A DNA stretch of 64,000 nucleotides from Scandinavium manionii (GTDB lineage Bacteria > Pseudomonadota > Gammaproteobacteria > Enterobacterales > Enterobacteriaceae). Numbering within the stretch: the first letter of the stretch is position 1; every line of letters starts with the position of its first letter. A model generated the notes under the pieces. That model was given only the letters and a program-made list of their open reading frames with translations, searched no databases and had not been told where the DNA came from. The stretch is taken from assembly GCF_024764775.1 (NCBI RefSeq), contig NZ_JALIGC010000038.1, positions 124,001-188,000 of the forward strand, written 5' to 3'. A program made the position numbers and the translations under genes. This document shows positions 62,880-64,000 of this stretch, one piece after another.

Positions 62880-63677
62880 ATGATATTCGAAGCCACTCTG
62901 ATTGGCCTGCTCTGTTACCTCGGCGCGCTCAGCAGCCCCTGGCTGTTCGGTCTGACCGGCGGCTGGTATCTGATTTCCCGCCCGCTGGTCTCCGGGATGC
63001 TGGTCGGCCTGATCCTCGGCGATGTGAAAACCGGGATCCTGATCGGCGTCGCGGTGCAGGCAGTGTATATCGCGATGGTCACGCCGGGCGGTTCGATGCC
63101 TGCGGACCTGAACTTTGTCGCATATCCCGCAATCGCGCTGGGGATCCTGTCCGGCAAAGGCCCGGAAGTCGCCGTCGCCCTGGCCGCCACCATCGGGATC
63201 GCGGGCACCATTTTGTTCAACACCATGATGATGCTCAATTCCTTCTGGAACCACCGGGCAGACAGCGCCCTTGAGCGCGGCGACGAACGCGGCATTTACC
63301 TCAACAGCGCCATCTGGCCCCAGGCCACAAACTTTGTGCTGCGCTTCGTACCGACGTTTATTGCCGTTTACTTTGGCGCGCAGTACATCAGCGGCTTTAT
63401 GGACAGCCTGCCGGCGATTGTCATTTCCACCATGAGCGTCCTGGGCGGCATTTTACCGGCGGTGGGTATCGCTATCCTGCTGAAACAAATCATCAAAAAC
63501 TACACCATGATTATCTATTTCCTCGTCGGCTTTATCTGCATCGTGTTCCTGAAACTGAACATGGTGGCGCTGGTGATTGTTGGCGCGCTGCTGGCGCTTA
63601 TCCACTACAACTACAAGCCAGAAGCGCCGCAGACTGCCGCCGCGAAGCCGACTGTCGATGATGAGGATGAATTCTGA
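62880..63677 (+). CDS. Mannose/sorbose-family PTS IIC component
   Basis: 265 residues with several hydrophobic segments. Family features are the N-terminal GLLCYLGALSSPWLFGLTGGWYLISRPLVSGMLVGLILGD and the VAMVTPGGSMPADLNFVAYP-like loop (here YIAMVTPGGSMPADLN). It forms the membrane channel with IID. The stop overlaps the IID ATG as TGATG. Subfamily (mannose, sorbose, N-acetylgalactosamine or fructose) cannot be read from sequence alone. Confidence 0.93.
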   Translation: MIFEATLIGLLCYLGALSSPWLFGLTGGWYLISRPLVSGMLVGLILGDVKTGILIGVAVQAVYIAMVTPGGSMPADLNFVAYPAIALGILSGKGPEVAVALAATIGIAGTILFNTMMMLNSFWNHRADSALERGDERGIYLNSAIWPQATNFVLRFVPTFIAVYFGAQYISGFMDSLPAIVISTMSVLGGILPAVGIAILLKQIIKNYTMIIYFLVGFICIVFLKLNMVALVIVGALLALIHYNYKPEAPQTAAAKPTVDDEDEF

Positions 63678-64000
63678 TGGAAGAACGTAAACTGACCCGC
63701 ACCGATCTGCGCCGCTGCTGGCGCGCGTGGATGATGCATAATCTGTCTTCAATGAGCTTCGAACGTCTGGAATCGTTCGGTTTCTGCCTGAGCATGCTGC
63801 CGGTGGCGAAAAAGCTGTACCCGGATGCCGCACAGCGCACCGAAATGCTGCGTCGTCACGCGTCGTTCTACAACACCGAGCCGCAACTGGGCGCGATCGT
63901 CAACGGCATGGCGCTGGGCCTGGAGGAGAAAAAAGCCAACGGTGAGCCAATCGACGGAGAAACCATTAACACCCTGAAGGTCGGGCTCATGGGACCGATC
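63677..64000 (+). CDS. Mannose-family PTS IID component (cut by window end)
   Basis: The first 108 codons are present (MEERKLTRTDLRRCWRAWMM...). The IID signature FYNTEPQLGAIVNGMALGLEE is visible. IID pairs with IIC in the membrane and exists only in mannose-family PTS. With IIA, IIB and IIC it completes a full transporter. Further genes of the operon may lie beyond the window. Confidence 0.93.
   Translation, partial: MEERKLTRTDLRRCWRAWMMHNLSSMSFERLESFGFCLSMLPVAKKLYPDAAQRTEMLRRHASFYNTEPQLGAIVNGMALGLEEKKANGEPIDGETINTLKVGLMGPI

Noticed and set aside
1..64000. tRNA, rRNA, CRISPR, IS or prophage sequence
   Set aside because: No tRNA arms with CCA ends, no spaced direct repeats, no transposase, integrase or terminal inverted repeat pairs were recognised.

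Overview
The window is chromosomal DNA of a member of the Enterobacteriaceae. Almost every gene has the same neighbours as the first ~90 kb of the Escherichia coli K-12 map, read in the reverse direction, and protein lengths match E. coli to within a few residues (FtsI 588, LeuA 523, RapA 968, SurA 428, CarB 1074). The divergence from E. coli and Salmonella and the accessory content at the right end suggest an Enterobacter/Lelliottia/Citrobacter/Kluyvera-type organism. The genus cannot be fixed from the sequence alone.

Layout, left to right. (1) 1-7,571, minus strand: the promoter-proximal part of the dcw cell-division and cell-wall cluster, mraZ-rsmH-ftsL-ftsI-murE-murF-mraY-murD (murD only begins), with the Pmra promoter and the MraZ-binding repeats. 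(2) 8,093-18,337: cra, then the branched-chain amino-acid block ilvIH, leuO, and leuLABCD with its attenuator. (3) 18,381-21,573: the glucose-phosphate stress locus setA, the sRNA SgrS with its small protein SgrT, and the divergent activator SgrR. (4) 21,614-25,046: a TPP riboswitch and the thiamine ABC transporter thiBPQ. (5) 25,033-31,004: yabI, araC and araBAD, with a shortened araC-araB control region. (6) 31,008-37,145: SOS-controlled polB, rapA and rluA. (7) 37,184-45,509: djlA, the lptD-surA-pdxA-rsmA-apaG-apaH operon and folA. (8) 45,622-54,191: kefC-kefF, a small YgdI/YgdR-type lipoprotein where E. coli has caiTABCDE-fixABCX, then carB-carA and dapB.

(9) 54,320-64,000 is the accessory part. 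A MalI-like LacI-family regulator is divergent from an operon of at least seven genes: a fructose-family PTS IIABC protein, a GH38 alpha-mannosidase, a 581-residue protein joining a kinase-fold-like domain to a class I mannose-6-phosphate isomerase domain, and a complete mannose-family PTS given as separate IIA, IIB, IIC and IID genes (IID runs off the window). The divergent intergenic region holds a near-ideal CRP site and three related palindromes. The likely logic is uptake and phosphorylation of mannosides, intracellular hydrolysis, and conversion of mannose-6-phosphate to fructose-6-phosphate. This is inference from gene families; two unrelated PTS transporters in one mannosidase operon is the most unusual feature of the window.

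No rRNA, tRNA, CRISPR array, prophage, IS element or replication origin was seen. The core genes read as intact, apart from the two cut by the window ends.
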